Assembly: GCA_031976175.1 (NCBI GenBank)
Contig: DALYLR010000009.1
Span: forward strand, 32,612-96,611
Origin: DMER01 sp003451645
GTDB taxonomy: Bacteria > Pseudomonadota > Alphaproteobacteria > Micropepsales > Micropepsaceae
Direction: 5' to 3'
DNA length: 64,000 bases
In this document: piece by piece, positions 18,115 to 27,443 of the stretch
Layout: every line of letters begins with the position of its first letter
Position numbering within the stretch: the first letter of the stretch is position 1
Notes under the pieces: generated by a model
Told to the model about the DNA's origin: nothing
Databases searched by the model: none
The model's input: only the letters and a program-made list of their open reading frames with translations
Program-made: the position numbers and the translations under genes

Positions 18115-19055
18115 GCGGCCAACGCCCATTTCAGAATGGCCTTTTGTGTGTGCAAGCGATTCTCCGCCTCATCCCACACGAGCGATCGCGGTCCGTCGAG
18201 AACCGCGTCGGTCACTTCCTCGCCCCGGTGAGCGGGCAGGCAGTGCATGAAGACCGCATGGGGGTGGGCCAAACTCATAAGCTGATCATTGACCTGAAAG
18301 GGCATCAGCTCCAGGTGGCGCCGCCGCGTGCCGCCTTCCCCCAATTGGTCCGCCTCAGACATTTGAACCCAAGTGTCTGTGACGATGCAATCGGCACCCT
18401 TCGCCGCCTCTTGCGCGGAGGAAATCACAACGATGTCCGCGCCGCCGCTGCGGGCTTGTGCGAGGACTTCGGCGCGCGGCTCCAGGCCCTTTGGGCAGGC
18501 GATCCGCAGCGAAAACTGAAACTTCAGCGCCGCATGTATCCAGGATGCGCACACATTGTTGCCCGCACCGACCCAGGTGACGATGCGGCCCTTGACCGCG
18601 CCCAACCGCTCCTCAAACGTCAGAAGATCCGCCATCAATTGACAGGGATGCGTCTTGTCGGTCAGGCCGTTGATGACTGGGATCGAGGCTGCGGCCGCGA
18701 TCTCCGTCAGATTTGAATGCGCCTTCGTGCGCAGCATGATCGCATCAATATAACGTGAGAGCACGCGTGCGGTGTCGCCAACGGTTTCGCCATGGCCGAA
18801 CTGCAACTCATTGCCGGACAGGATCATGGTGGACCCGCCCAATTGGCGCATCGCCATGTCAAAGGAAATGCGCGTGCGTGTTGAGGGCTTCTCGAAAATG
18901 AGGCCCAGCATCTGGCCGCGCAACGGCTGGTCGTCATCGGGCGTGCCCTTGTGACGGCCGGCGCGTTTGGCCTTCATCATGCGTGCGTCGTCCAAAATCG
19001 CGCGCAATGTGGCTGCATCCATTTGGTCCAGATCGAGAAAATGGCGCGGGCTCAT
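18111..19055 (-). CDS. argF: Ornithine carbamoyltransferase
   Basis: A 314-residue enzyme that condenses ornithine and carbamoyl phosphate to citrulline. The carbamoyl-phosphate loop is EKPSTRTRISFD; HPCQLMADLLT and the ornithine-binding HCLPAHRGEE are intact. Length is typical. The ATG at 19055 overlaps the argD stop by 4 nt (ATGA), and the stop overlaps the hslO GTG, so the operon is translationally coupled throughout. Confidence 0.96.
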   Translation of the reverse strand: MSPRHFLDLDQMDAATLRAILDDARMMKAKRAGRHKGTPDDDQPLRGQMLGLIFEKPSTRTRISFDMAMRQLGGSTMILSGNELQFGHGETVGDTARVLSRYIDAIMLRTKAHSNLTEIAAAASIPVINGLTDKTHPCQLMADLLTFEERLGAVKGRIVTWVGAGNNVCASWIHAALKFQFSLRIACPKGLEPRAEVLAQARSGGADIVVISSAQEAAKGADCIVTDTWVQMSEADQLGEGGTRRRHLELMPFQVNDQLMSLAHPHAVFMHCLPAHRGEEVTDAVLDGPRSLVWDEAENRLHTQKAILKWALAA

Positions 19056-20251
19056 ATGGGTTTTGTACTTTCGGCCGGTCTCACATTCGCGCAGGCCTCG
19101 TCGATGATCGAGACCGCCTCACGCACATGGGGTGTATTGATGATCAGGGGTGGCAGGATGCGCACAACATTGTCTCCGGCGGAGATGGTCAGCAAGCCTC
19201 GCGCATGCATCTCAGCAATGAGGTCTGTGTTGCGATAGTCCGCGTGCAGGCGTAGCCCCTGCATCAGGCCCCGGCCTCGTAGCTCTGCGATGACCTTTGG
19301 GTGGCGGTCCCTGATCATGGCCAATTGCTGGGTCAGCACATTCGCCATCTCGCGCACATGATCCAGGAATTCTGGTGCAAGCACCACGTCGAGCACAGCA
19401 TTGGCGACCGCCATGGCAAGCGGATTGCCGCCAAAGGTGGTGCCATGGCTTCCGGCGGTCATGCCCTGGGCCGCGCGCTCCGTAGCAAGGCACGCGCCAA
19501 CGGGGAACCCGCCGCCAAGACCCTTTGCGACTGCCATGATATCCGGCGTGATGCCTGCCCATTCATGCGCAAAGAGCTTGCCAGTGCGCCCGATACCGGT
19601 CTGGATTTCGTCCAGGATCAGCAAGAGACCATGCTCGTCGCACAAATTGCGCAAGCCCCGCAGGCAGACGTCCGGCACAACGCGAATGCCGCCCTCGCCT
19701 TGGATTGGTTCCACCAGGATCGCTGCGGTTTCTGGCCCAATCGCGGCCTTTAGCGCTTCGTGATCGCCAAAAGGCACTTGGTCAAACCCGTCCGCCTTGG
19801 GACCAAAGCCGTCGAGATATTTCTTCTGGCCACCGGCTGCGATGGCCGCGAGTGTGCGGCCATGAAAAGCGCCCTCAAAAGTAATGGTGCGATAGCGTTG
19901 AGGCTGGCCGGTGTGCGCAAAATACTTACGCGCCATCTTCAGTGCGCACTCAATGGCCTCCACGCCCGAATTAGTGAAAAAAACGGTGTCCGCGAAGGTC
20001 GCTTGAGTCAGCCGCTCGCCCAGGCGTTCTTGGCCCTCAATCCGATAGAGGTTTGAGCTGTGCCAAATCTTGGACGCCTGGTCCGTTAGCGCCTTGATCA
20101 GGTGCGGGTGAGCGTGGCCCAGCACATTGACGGCGACGCCAGCTCCGAAATCCAGAAAGCGCCGCCCCTCGGCAGTATAGGCTAACGGGCCCTCGCCTCT
20201 TTCTAACGCGAAGTCCGCACGAGCATAAGTTGGCAAAACTTTAGGGATCAC
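19052..20251 (-). CDS. argD: Acetylornithine/succinyldiaminopimelate aminotransferase
   Basis: A 399-residue class III PLP-dependent aminotransferase. It shows the FTNSGVEAIECALKMARKY phosphate-binding region, the LILDEIQTGIGRTGK segment with the PLP-binding Asp, and the catalytic lysine in AVAKGLGGGFPVGA. It makes N-acetylornithine from the semialdehyde and can also serve lysine synthesis. It is first in the argD-argF-hslO operon. gcrA is transcribed divergently from a 257-nt shared intergenic region. Confidence 0.95.
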   Translation of the reverse strand: MIPKVLPTYARADFALERGEGPLAYTAEGRRFLDFGAGVAVNVLGHAHPHLIKALTDQASKIWHSSNLYRIEGQERLGERLTQATFADTVFFTNSGVEAIECALKMARKYFAHTGQPQRYRTITFEGAFHGRTLAAIAAGGQKKYLDGFGPKADGFDQVPFGDHEALKAAIGPETAAILVEPIQGEGGIRVVPDVCLRGLRNLCDEHGLLLILDEIQTGIGRTGKLFAHEWAGITPDIMAVAKGLGGGFPVGACLATERAAQGMTAGSHGTTFGGNPLAMAVANAVLDVVLAPEFLDHVREMANVLTQQLAMIRDRHPKVIAELRGRGLMQGLRLHADYRNTDLIAEMHARGLLTISAGDNVVRILPPLIINTPHVREAVSIIDEACANVRPAESTKPI

Positions 20252-20508
20252 AACACTTTAGCCCCATCCTGAGAACGAAACGGGGCCGCTTGCGCAGCCC
20301 AGCCTGGCGCTACTATCGGAACGTTCCTCACTCAAGTCAAATTGGGCTACATGCTGTGGCCCCTTGTGAACATCGCTCAATTGCTTGTGGAAAGCGTATC
20401 ACGATCGCCAGTTATCTACACCTTGTATTAACCAATGCATCTTGTGCTTCGGGCAACCTTGAAATCTATATCTCGTGCATTGGCGCTGTAAGAGTGGAGG
20501 GTAATACG

Positions 20509-20982
20509 ATGGGTTGGACCGATGAGCGCGTCGAGCAATTAAAGCAGCTCTGGCAGGATGGATTAAGTGCGAGCCAAATCGCTCGGCAATTGGGCGGTGT
20601 TACACGCAATGCTGTGATTGGAAAGGTTCACCGGTTGGGTCTCGCTGGGCGGGCGACCTCCGCACGGGCCGAGCGTCCACGCGTGCAGATGCCCCGCCGC
20701 ACGCCAGTGATCAGGCCGGCGCTGGTGGCCCCGGCACTGCCCGTCGTTGAGCGCGATCCCTTGATGGATGAGCATGGCAATCATGCGACCGTCCTTACGA
20801 TCAGTGACCGTATGTGCAAATGGCCGATCGGCGATCCCGCGACAACGAACTTCCACTTTTGCGGCCACAAGCCCAAAGACGGATCGCCCTATTGTGAAGC
20901 GCATTGCGTCAAGGCGTTCCAGCCGACGCAAAGCCGTCGCGACAGGGATCGCGACTATCGTCGCTATCTGGCGAATGGATGA
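20509..20982 (+). CDS. gcrA: GcrA cell-cycle regulator
   Basis: A 157-residue GcrA-family protein. The N-terminal helix-turn-helix signature (MGWTDERVEQLKQLWQDGLS, then SQIARQLGGVTRNAVIGKVHRLGL) binds CcrM-methylated GANTC DNA. A basic, proline-rich linker is followed by the C-terminal Cys/His-rich domain (CKWPIGDP...FHFCGH...YCEAHC) that contacts sigma70. Family members set S-phase transcription in alphaproteobacteria. GGAGG at 20496-20500 lies eight bases before the ATG at 20509; the reading frame open further upstream is not coding. I saw no GANTC in the 257-nt intergenic region before it. Confidence 0.95.
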   Translation: MGWTDERVEQLKQLWQDGLSASQIARQLGGVTRNAVIGKVHRLGLAGRATSARAERPRVQMPRRTPVIRPALVAPALPVVERDPLMDEHGNHATVLTISDRMCKWPIGDPATTNFHFCGHKPKDGSPYCEAHCVKAFQPTQSRRDRDRDYRRYLANG

Positions 20983-21040
20983 TCGTTGCGAGTAAGGGCC
21001 GCGGCGACGATGGTGCTGCCGCCCCCCTCTCCCTTGGAAT

Positions 21041-21769
21041 TCAAGCCCCCATCGGCGCGGGCTTGAAGGCGTCGTCTAGCGCATAGCCTGCAGAGCGTAC
21101 GGTGCGGATCGGATCGTTGTTAGCGCCTGAGATATTGAGCGCCTTGCGCAGGCGGCCAATGTGCACGTCAACGGTGCGCGCCTCAACATAGACGTCCGAC
21201 CCCCAAACGGCGTCGAGCAGTTGCTCGCGGCTGAAAACGCGGCCGGGGTGCTGGATAAAGTGATCGAGCAAGCGGAATTCTGTCGGCCCGAGGTGAACAT
21301 CCTGGTCGGCGCGGCGCACGCGGTGAGCGGAACGATCGACAATGATGTCGCCGAAGCGGATGATGTTCTCGGCCAATGCAGGGCGAATGCGCCGCAGAAC
21401 CGCCCGGATGCGCGCCAAAAGCTCGACCGTTGAAAAGGGCTTGGTAAGATAGTCGTCTGCGCCTGTGTCGAGGCCGCGGATACGATCAGCCTCTTCGCCG
21501 CGTGCGGTGACCATAATGATCGGGATATTGCGGGTCTCAGGCCGCGAGCGTACGCGGCGGCAGACCTCGATCCCCGAGACTTGTGGCAGCATCCAATCCA
21601 GCACCACGAGCGCAGGCAGTTCCTCGTCAATGATGACCAGAGCTTCTTCGCCATCGCGGGCCTCGGCAATCCGGTATTGGCCCTCGCGCTCCAAATTATA
21701 ACGGATCAATTCGAGGATCGGCGCTTCATCCTCAACTATCAGGATCAATGGCTTTTTGGGTGTGTTCAT
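21041..21769 (-). CDS. phoB: Phosphate regulon response regulator PhoB
   Basis: A 242-residue OmpR/PhoB-type response regulator. The receiver domain has acidic EDEAP, the phosphoacceptor in VVLDWMLP, and lysine in YLTKPFS. The winged-helix DNA-binding domain reads LGPTEFRLLDHFIQHPGRVFSREQ, then YVEARTVDVHIGRLRKAL. The ATG at 21769 is 13 nt after the phoU stop; a longer reading would overlap phoU. It is last in the operon with the MFS-PhoR fusion and phoU. Confidence 0.95.
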   Translation of the reverse strand: MNTPKKPLILIVEDEAPILELIRYNLEREGQYRIAEARDGEEALVIIDEELPALVVLDWMLPQVSGIEVCRRVRSRPETRNIPIIMVTARGEEADRIRGLDTGADDYLTKPFSTVELLARIRAVLRRIRPALAENIIRFGDIIVDRSAHRVRRADQDVHLGPTEFRLLDHFIQHPGRVFSREQLLDAVWGSDVYVEARTVDVHIGRLRKALNISGANNDPIRTVRSAGYALDDAFKPAPMGA

Positions 21770-21782
21770 TGCTGAAATGATC

Positions 21783-22502
21783 TCAATCTTTGCGGTTGAA
21801 CGTAAAGTTAGTGGTCGAGGTAATGTCGCTCTTTGGGCGCTGATCGCCCAAAGAGGTGCCGTGAACGAGGTAGTGCACGGTCTCGGCAATGTTGGTGGCG
21901 TGATCGCCGACGCGCTCAAAGTTCTTGGCGATGAACAACAAGTGCGTGGAGGCCGAAATCTTGCGAGGGTCTTCCATCATGTAGGTCAGCAATTCGCGGA
22001 AGAGCGAGTTGTAAAGCTCGTCAATCTCACCATCCCGTTTCCACACGGTGGACGCTACGTTCGTGTCGCGCGCGGAATAGGCATCGAGTACGGTCTTGAC
22101 CTGCGTCGCGGCCAGGCTGCCCATACGCGCCAGACCTTGCGCGAGGTGCTTCTCGGGCGAGTCGGTCCCCAAGACCATCGCGCGCTTAGCGACGTTTTTG
22201 GCCAAGTCGCCAATGCGTTCCAAATCGCCCGCAATCTTAATCGCGGACAGCACCTCACGGACCTCGTCCGGAGTTGGATGTTTTGACCCAATTAATGTGA
22301 CGGCACGGTTTTCCACTTGATGCTGCAGTGCATCAACGCGAGGGTCCACCGCGACCGTATTCGACGCCAACTGAAGGTCACGGCGAACGACGGAATCGAT
22401 GGCACCGGCCAGTTGTTCTTCAACCAAGCCGCCCATTTGCGAGAGAAGGACCGAAAGTCCCTCAAGCTCGTCGCTGAAGCTTTTCGGCACAAGTTCAGGC
22501 AT
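21783..22502 (-). CDS. phoU: Phosphate signalling protein PhoU
   Basis: A 239-residue double three-helix-bundle protein. Both metal-binding motifs are visible: KIAGDLERIGDLAKNVAKR in the first repeat and IAKNFERVGDHATNIAETV in the second. PhoU normally links the Pst transporter to PhoR and represses the Pho regulon when phosphate is plentiful. Here the pstSCAB genes that usually precede phoU are missing; the upstream gene instead encodes a transporter-kinase fusion, which changes the likely partner. Confidence 0.95.
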   Translation of the reverse strand: MPELVPKSFSDELEGLSVLLSQMGGLVEEQLAGAIDSVVRRDLQLASNTVAVDPRVDALQHQVENRAVTLIGSKHPTPDEVREVLSAIKIAGDLERIGDLAKNVAKRAMVLGTDSPEKHLAQGLARMGSLAATQVKTVLDAYSARDTNVASTVWKRDGEIDELYNSLFRELLTYMMEDPRKISASTHLLFIAKNFERVGDHATNIAETVHYLVHGTSLGDQRPKSDITSTTNFTFNRKD

Positions 22503-22607
22503 CGGCCCCCCGGTTGCCTTCGCATCTGCAATAAACCCAGGAAGTCCTCCGGGTCTTCAGTTTTGACGGCGGCTTTCTACGACATTGATGCATCATTTTT
22601 GTGACAA

Positions 22608-22625
22608 ACAAGCGTTAACGCTTGT
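22608..22625. repeat. 18-bp perfect palindrome between phoR fusion gene and phoU
   Basis: ACAAGCGTTAACGCTTGT is a perfect palindrome in the 153-nt gap between the MFS-phoR stop and the phoU start. It could be a regulator site or an mRNA hairpin affecting phoU-phoB expression. It does not match the Pho box. Confidence 0.5.
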
Positions 22626-22655
22626 ATTTGACGCCTGCGTCACCGGCAAACGGTA

Positions 22656-25418
22656 CTAATTCTGTGGATTGGTCTGTTTTGCCGCAGCAGGAAGCCGCAA
22701 GAGGTCCGTAGCGCCCGGGCTTGCAATGCTCGCCAAGGGCAGGAAGACCGAAAACGTGCTGCCTTCGCCGGGTGCGCTGTCAATGTTCATCCGGCCGCGG
22801 TGACGGTTGACAATATGTTTGACGATGGCAAGGCCCAGGCCCGTGCCGCCAACTTCGCGGCTGCGGCGGACATCGACGCGGTAAAAGCGCTCCGTTAGGC
22901 GCGGTAAGTGCTCGCGGCCGATCCCTTCGCCGTCATCCTTCACGGCAACAAAGACGCATGGGCTTGGGCCGGGTTCTCCCGCCTCTGGCCGCAAAAGCCC
23001 TAAACTCACTTCAACTTTGCCACCCGTTCTGCCGTATTTGATGGCGTTATCGACCAAGTTGGTCACCACTTGAACCAACTCTTCGCGCTCGCCCGCGACG
23101 TGCGGCAGAGAGGGCGGCTCGTCCACCGAGATCGTGACAGAGGCCTTTTGTGCCTGCGGTTGCATCGCGCTGGTCACTTCCTCCACGACATCGCCCAGAT
23201 TAACGCTCCCGCTTGGCCGGATGTGCTCATTAAGCTCAATGCGAGACAAGGAGAGCAGATCGTCGATCAAGCGCCGCATGCGGGCCGCCTGCTCGGCCAT
23301 GATGGTTAGAAAGCGCTCTTGTGCAGCAGGGTCATCCTTGGCTGACCCGCGCAACGTCTCGATGAACCCGGTCAAGGAGGCCAGGGGTGTGCGCAATTCG
23401 TGGCTGGCATTGGCGACAAAATCGGCGCGCATATCCTCCACGCGCTTGGCCGTGGTGACATCGTGAAAAAGTAAGAGCACCGTGTCGGGTTTGCCTGTCG
23501 CGGTCGCCACGCCAGACACATGCGCTTCGAAGGACTGCACAGGTGAGGACATCACCGTGAACTCAACGCTGCGTGGTGCCGCGCCCACCAACACAGCGTC
23601 TAAGGCATCTAGAACGGCCGGCGCGCGGATCACATTGGCGACATGTTTGCGGGGCTCTGCAGGCGTGAAGCTGGCGCCAAAGGCTTGATTGCCAGCCACG
23701 ATGCGCCCATCGCCATCGACGATCAGGATCGGGTCTGGCAACCGGTCGATCAGGGCGGCGAAGTGGCCTTGCAGATCAAGCGGGCGTTTCGGGTTGGGTG
23801 CCGGTGTGGCGGGTTGGATCTGCGCATAAACAGGCTCAGCGGGCATGCGCACAAAGGCGGCACGGGCAAAGGCGATCCCCGCAACCCCCAATGCAAGAAA
23901 GAGGGCGAAGGGCCAGGCTTGCGTCCAGGCAGCAAGGATCACCAGCGCCAGAATTGCGGCGCCGCCAACAATCATCAGATCGCGGATGCGGATCGTGCTG
24001 CCCATACTGCGTTGCCTTTGCGCGTCCCCAAGATGTGGCGCAACTGCAGCCGGAATGGAAGCGGTCTGGCCTGCGGATGTTTGGGGAAAGTTGACGGACG
24101 CGCTCATGGTGGCTTCGCCACTGGTGCGCGCCCTGGTTGCGTTGCGGGGCTCGCGGACCGTCCGCCACAGGATGATCAGCGCCGTCAGCTTCACACCAAT
24201 CGCAAGACTCAAGACAAAGGAATAGGAGGTCAGCCAAACCAGAGGACCGCCGCCGAGGGCGCCCACACCTTGGACCAGGCTCTGTGAGGAGTTGAGCAAG
24301 GCAAGCCGCATCGGCAGATCAGGGCTGGCGCCAAAGTCCAGCACCATATTCTGCGTGGCGAGTTGAAAGCCAGCCATACCCAGCCCCAAGCCGATAAAAG
24401 CTAGGATGATGCCGCTCCAGCTTGTCGCCACAATCAAAACAAAGGCCGCGCAGGCCCACACCAGCAATGATGTCATCAGGATCGCGCGGAAGCCTGTCCG
24501 GTCGCCGATCCAGCCCCAAAAGAGATGCGCCGCGGTTGTCGCCATTAGCAAAATAAAGGCCAAAGTGCCCAGCACTTCGCCCGTCAGCCCCAGCTTTGCG
24601 CCTGCTGCCAGGATGTAGAAGGGTGTCGCGATATTAGCGGCGGTGGCCAGAAACTGTGCCCAGAAGAAATTACGAAAATTCCGGTCCTCGCGCAGCAGGC
24701 CAGGCACGTCCATGAGACGGGCACGAACATTGGAGGCCTGGCGCGTTTCCCGCGCGTCTGGCTCTCGCACGAAGAACAACAAGGACAGCCCAATGGCCGT
24801 CAAACCGAACGCCACCAGAAAGGTCGTGGCATAGCCGTTGCCCAGCACGTTTTGGGTGACAAGGTATTGGCCCCCAACCCAACTGACGACTGCCGCCGTC
24901 AGGCCACCTAAGAAAAAGCGCAATCCCAAAAGCCAGCCACGCGATTGTTGCGGGATGGTCTTGGCCATCAGCATGTTCCAGACGACATTCTGCATGCCGC
25001 CGAAAATGCCAAGCAGGGCCAGAAAACCTGCCACCGCATAAATCACCCATGGCGGTTCGAGGAAGAAGGCCGACAGCGCCAGACCCAGAATGCTCAAGCG
25101 CATCATCCAGCCATAGCGGAAGCCCAAGGGCAAAACGCGCGCGCGGTGCTCAATGGCCACAGCACCGAAGACGCTGGAGACAAAGCCCCCGAAATGCTGC
25201 GCCGCCATCGCTGCGCCAACGACCAAATCCGAGCCTGAGAGGGTGTGCAAGTAGGCCGGGACAAAGGTGGGCGAATTGACCAGCCGAAAGCCGGTCATGG
25301 CCAGCATGCCGTGGATCAGCTGTGCCACATAGTTGCGCGGCAGATTTCGGCGGATTTCCTCGTCCAGGCTTTCGCCATTGCTATGGCCGTTGGGCAGGCG
25401 GCTTGCGTCGTCACTCAC
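22656..25418 (-). CDS. phoR: MFS transporter fused in frame to PhoR sensor histidine kinase
   Basis: One uninterrupted 920-codon frame. Residues 1-425 form a 12-helix major facilitator (GMQNVVWNMLMAKTIPQQSR between helices; FWGWIGDRTGFRA is the classic inter-helix MFS motif). Residues 426-475 are a Pro/Ala-rich linker. Residues 480-525 are two close membrane helices; 550-660 a PAS domain; 664-730 the dimerisation domain with phosphoacceptor His673 (ASHELRTPLA); 770-895 the ATPase with NLVDNAIKYG, DDGEGI and GGTGLGLAIVKHI. The last ~450 residues match ordinary PhoR length. The GTG start at 25418 overlaps the upstream stop as GTGA. Internal ATGs at 24107 and 24005 could give free PhoR, but neither has a strong ribosome binding site. 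Confidence 0.88.
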   Translation of the reverse strand: MSDDASRLPNGHSNGESLDEEIRRNLPRNYVAQLIHGMLAMTGFRLVNSPTFVPAYLHTLSGSDLVVGAAMAAQHFGGFVSSVFGAVAIEHRARVLPLGFRYGWMMRLSILGLALSAFFLEPPWVIYAVAGFLALLGIFGGMQNVVWNMLMAKTIPQQSRGWLLGLRFFLGGLTAAVVSWVGGQYLVTQNVLGNGYATTFLVAFGLTAIGLSLLFFVREPDARETRQASNVRARLMDVPGLLREDRNFRNFFWAQFLATAANIATPFYILAAGAKLGLTGEVLGTLAFILLMATTAAHLFWGWIGDRTGFRAILMTSLLVWACAAFVLIVATSWSGIILAFIGLGLGMAGFQLATQNMVLDFGASPDLPMRLALLNSSQSLVQGVGALGGGPLVWLTSYSFVLSLAIGVKLTALIILWRTVREPRNATRARTSGEATMSASVNFPQTSAGQTASIPAAVAPHLGDAQRQRSMGSTIRIRDLMIVGGAAILALVILAAWTQAWPFALFLALGVAGIAFARAAFVRMPAEPVYAQIQPATPAPNPKRPLDLQGHFAALIDRLPDPILIVDGDGRIVAGNQAFGASFTPAEPRKHVANVIRAPAVLDALDAVLVGAAPRSVEFTVMSSPVQSFEAHVSGVATATGKPDTVLLLFHDVTTAKRVEDMRADFVANASHELRTPLASLTGFIETLRGSAKDDPAAQERFLTIMAEQAARMRRLIDDLLSLSRIELNEHIRPSGSVNLGDVVEEVTSAMQPQAQKASVTISVDEPPSLPHVAGEREELVQVVTNLVDNAIKYGRTGGKVEVSLGLLRPEAGEPGPSPCVFVAVKDDGEGIGREHLPRLTERFYRVDVRRSREVGGTGLGLAIVKHIVNRHRGRMNIDSAPGEGSTFSVFLPLASIASPGATDLLRLPAAAKQTNPQN

Positions 25419-26356
25419 AGCCGGAAGGTCATCCGGCTAACCTCATCCCAATCGGCTTGCGGCATGACCCAGCTTGCGGCGGCGGCGTTGGCTTTGACCT
25501 GTTCGGCGCTTGTAGCGCCTGCAATCACGGAGCCGACGACGCGTTGCCCTAACAACCACGCGATCGCCACATCCAATATGGTCTTGCCCCGGGCGCCCGC
25601 AAATGCGTCCAACGCCTCTACAATTGCGAAATTCGCATCCGTCAAAGCTTGCTTGGCGCGTTCGGGGTGAGCAGCCAGGCGGCTATCGTTGGGCGCTGGT
25701 TCGCCGCGCTTGTACTTGCCGGTCAGAAGCCCGCTGGCCAACGGGAAATAGGGCAGGATGCCAACGCCAAAGGCATCCGCGGCCGGGATCACTTCGCGCT
25801 CTATCCCGCGATCCAGCAGGCTGTAGTGGTTCTGCGCGGAGATATAGCTCTCCAAGTCCTTTTGCCGGGCGATCCAAGCCGCGTCCGCGATCTGCCATCC
25901 TGCGTAATTCGACGAGCCGACATAGCGGACCTTGCCCGCGCGCACCAGATCGGTCAGGGCGCTAAGTGTTTCCTCAACGGGTGTCTTGGGGTCGGGGGCG
26001 TGCAGCTGATAGAGATCGATATAATCTGTGCCCAGACGTTTGAGGCTCGCCTCGCAGGCCCGCATCACATAGCGCCGCGACCCGCCGCCTTCATACTCCC
26101 CCTTGGCCAAGGGCAGGCCGAATTTGGTGGCGATGATCACATCCTTGCGGCGGGGGCCAAGGGCGCGGCCCAGATATTGCTCGGACAGGCCAGTGGAATA
26201 AAAGTCAGCCGTATCAAAGAGCGTCACGCCCTCATCCAGCGCGGCATGGACGACACTGGCCGTTTCGCCTTCATTGCAGCGGCGGCCGAAATTGTTGCAG
26301 CCAAGGCCCGCGACGGAGACCTTGAGGCCTGAGCGGCCTAGTTGACGGAATTGCAT
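25415..26356 (-). CDS. Aldo/keto reductase
   Basis: A 313-residue (beta/alpha)8 NADPH-dependent oxidoreductase. The catalytic tetrad is visible: Asp in LFDTADFY with its Tyr, Lys in IATKFG and His in YQLHAPD. It resembles the YajO/Mgs-type (AKR12/14-like) branch that acts on small aldehydes. Its stop codon overlaps the GTG of the MFS-PhoR gene (GTGA), so it is translationally coupled to the phosphate-sensing operon. No functional link is known. Confidence 0.92.
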   Translation of the reverse strand: MQFRQLGRSGLKVSVAGLGCNNFGRRCNEGETASVVHAALDEGVTLFDTADFYSTGLSEQYLGRALGPRRKDVIIATKFGLPLAKGEYEGGGSRRYVMRACEASLKRLGTDYIDLYQLHAPDPKTPVEETLSALTDLVRAGKVRYVGSSNYAGWQIADAAWIARQKDLESYISAQNHYSLLDRGIEREVIPAADAFGVGILPYFPLASGLLTGKYKRGEPAPNDSRLAAHPERAKQALTDANFAIVEALDAFAGARGKTILDVAIAWLLGQRVVGSVIAGATSAEQVKANAAAASWVMPQADWDEVSRMTFRL

Positions 26357-26401
26357 GCGACGACGGCTCGGTTGATTGTTTTGTTCGGGTTCTTGGCGGG
26401 C

Positions 26402-27286
26402 CTATTGCGCGGGAACGGGTTGCGGCCTTTTGAGGGTGGCTGATCCCGCGGCGCCGCGCGCATGCAACCACTCCAAGGCTTTGTTCCATCCTGCGACCGC
26501 CGCGGCTTGGTTGAAGCTTGGGCGGTAATCGGCCAGGAAGCCATGCTTGGCGCCATTATAGACCAAGATGTCTGATTGTTTGTCGCCAGCCTTGCGCAAG
26601 GCCGCCCGCATCGCCTCCACGCTGTCCAGCGGGATGCCTGGATCGTCCTGCGCGTAAAGCCCAATCACCCGGCCATCGATTTTGTCCGCCACATCGATCG
26701 GGTGCACGGGACGGGGATCGGTGCCGCGCTTGACGAGGGTGCCATACCAAGCAACGCCTGCCTTGATATTCGGATTATGAGCGGCATAGAGCCAGGTCAC
26801 GCGGCCGCCCCAGCAGAAGCCTGTGACTGACAATTGTTTGGTGTTGCCGCCCTCACCGGCAGCCCAGCTTGCCGTTGCGTCCAAATCCGCATGCACCTGA
26901 TCATCAGGTGTCTTGAGGACGATCTCATCGATCAGCTTGCGAATGTCCGTGTATTTCGTTGCATCGCCCGCGCGCGCAAACAAGTCCGGTGCGACGGCCA
27001 TGAAGCCCGCTTTGGCAAAGCGGCGGCAAATGTCCTTGATCCACTCATGCACGCCGAAGATTTCATGGACGACCAGGATCACGGGGGCGTTCTGGACGCC
27101 CGATAGGACCGCGCGATACGCCGGCATTTGGCCGCCTGCTGTTGGGATCTTGACCTCACCCGCTATCAAGCCATCGCTGCTGGTTGCGATGGTGCTCGCG
27201 GCGACCGGCTGAACTGCAAGGGCGAAGCCAGAGGCCAGTGAGGTGAGGGCAAAGCCGCGCCGGTTCATCTGTGTGTCGTTATGCAT
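26402..27286 (-). CDS. Tat-exported dienelactone hydrolase family protein
   Basis: A 294-residue alpha/beta hydrolase. The twin-arginine signal (MNRRGFALTSLASGFALAV) precedes the dienelactone-hydrolase fold. The nucleophile is Cys in GFCWGG; the acid is Asp in YAQDDPGIP and the base His in AKHGF. VHEIFGVHEWIKD is the family oxyanion segment. The ATG at 27286 follows GGGGA. A longer open frame upstream has no signal peptide and is probably not translated. Substrates of such periplasmic homologues are unknown. Confidence 0.9.
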   Translation of the reverse strand: MHNDTQMNRRGFALTSLASGFALAVQPVAASTIATSSDGLIAGEVKIPTAGGQMPAYRAVLSGVQNAPVILVVHEIFGVHEWIKDICRRFAKAGFMAVAPDLFARAGDATKYTDIRKLIDEIVLKTPDDQVHADLDATASWAAGEGGNTKQLSVTGFCWGGRVTWLYAAHNPNIKAGVAWYGTLVKRGTDPRPVHPIDVADKIDGRVIGLYAQDDPGIPLDSVEAMRAALRKAGDKQSDILVYNGAKHGFLADYRPSFNQAAAVAGWNKALEWLHARGAAGSATLKRPQPVPAQ

Positions 27287-27443
27287 GAGGATCCCCGCCG
27301 GATGTTTTATGACATTGCAGGCGACTGTAGCAGACGCATCCGCGCTGGGAAGGCCCAAGATGGCACGCGCGCAGCATCGTGACCGCCCCAACTTTGCCCT
27401 ATTATGCCCGCACAAGCGCGTCCGACCTGCACAGGAGTAATTT

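Noticed and set aside
22500..22655. A Pho box before phoU
   Set aside because: TGTCAC and TGTCGT occur roughly 11-22 bases apart on the minus strand, but the intervening copy does not match the consensus.
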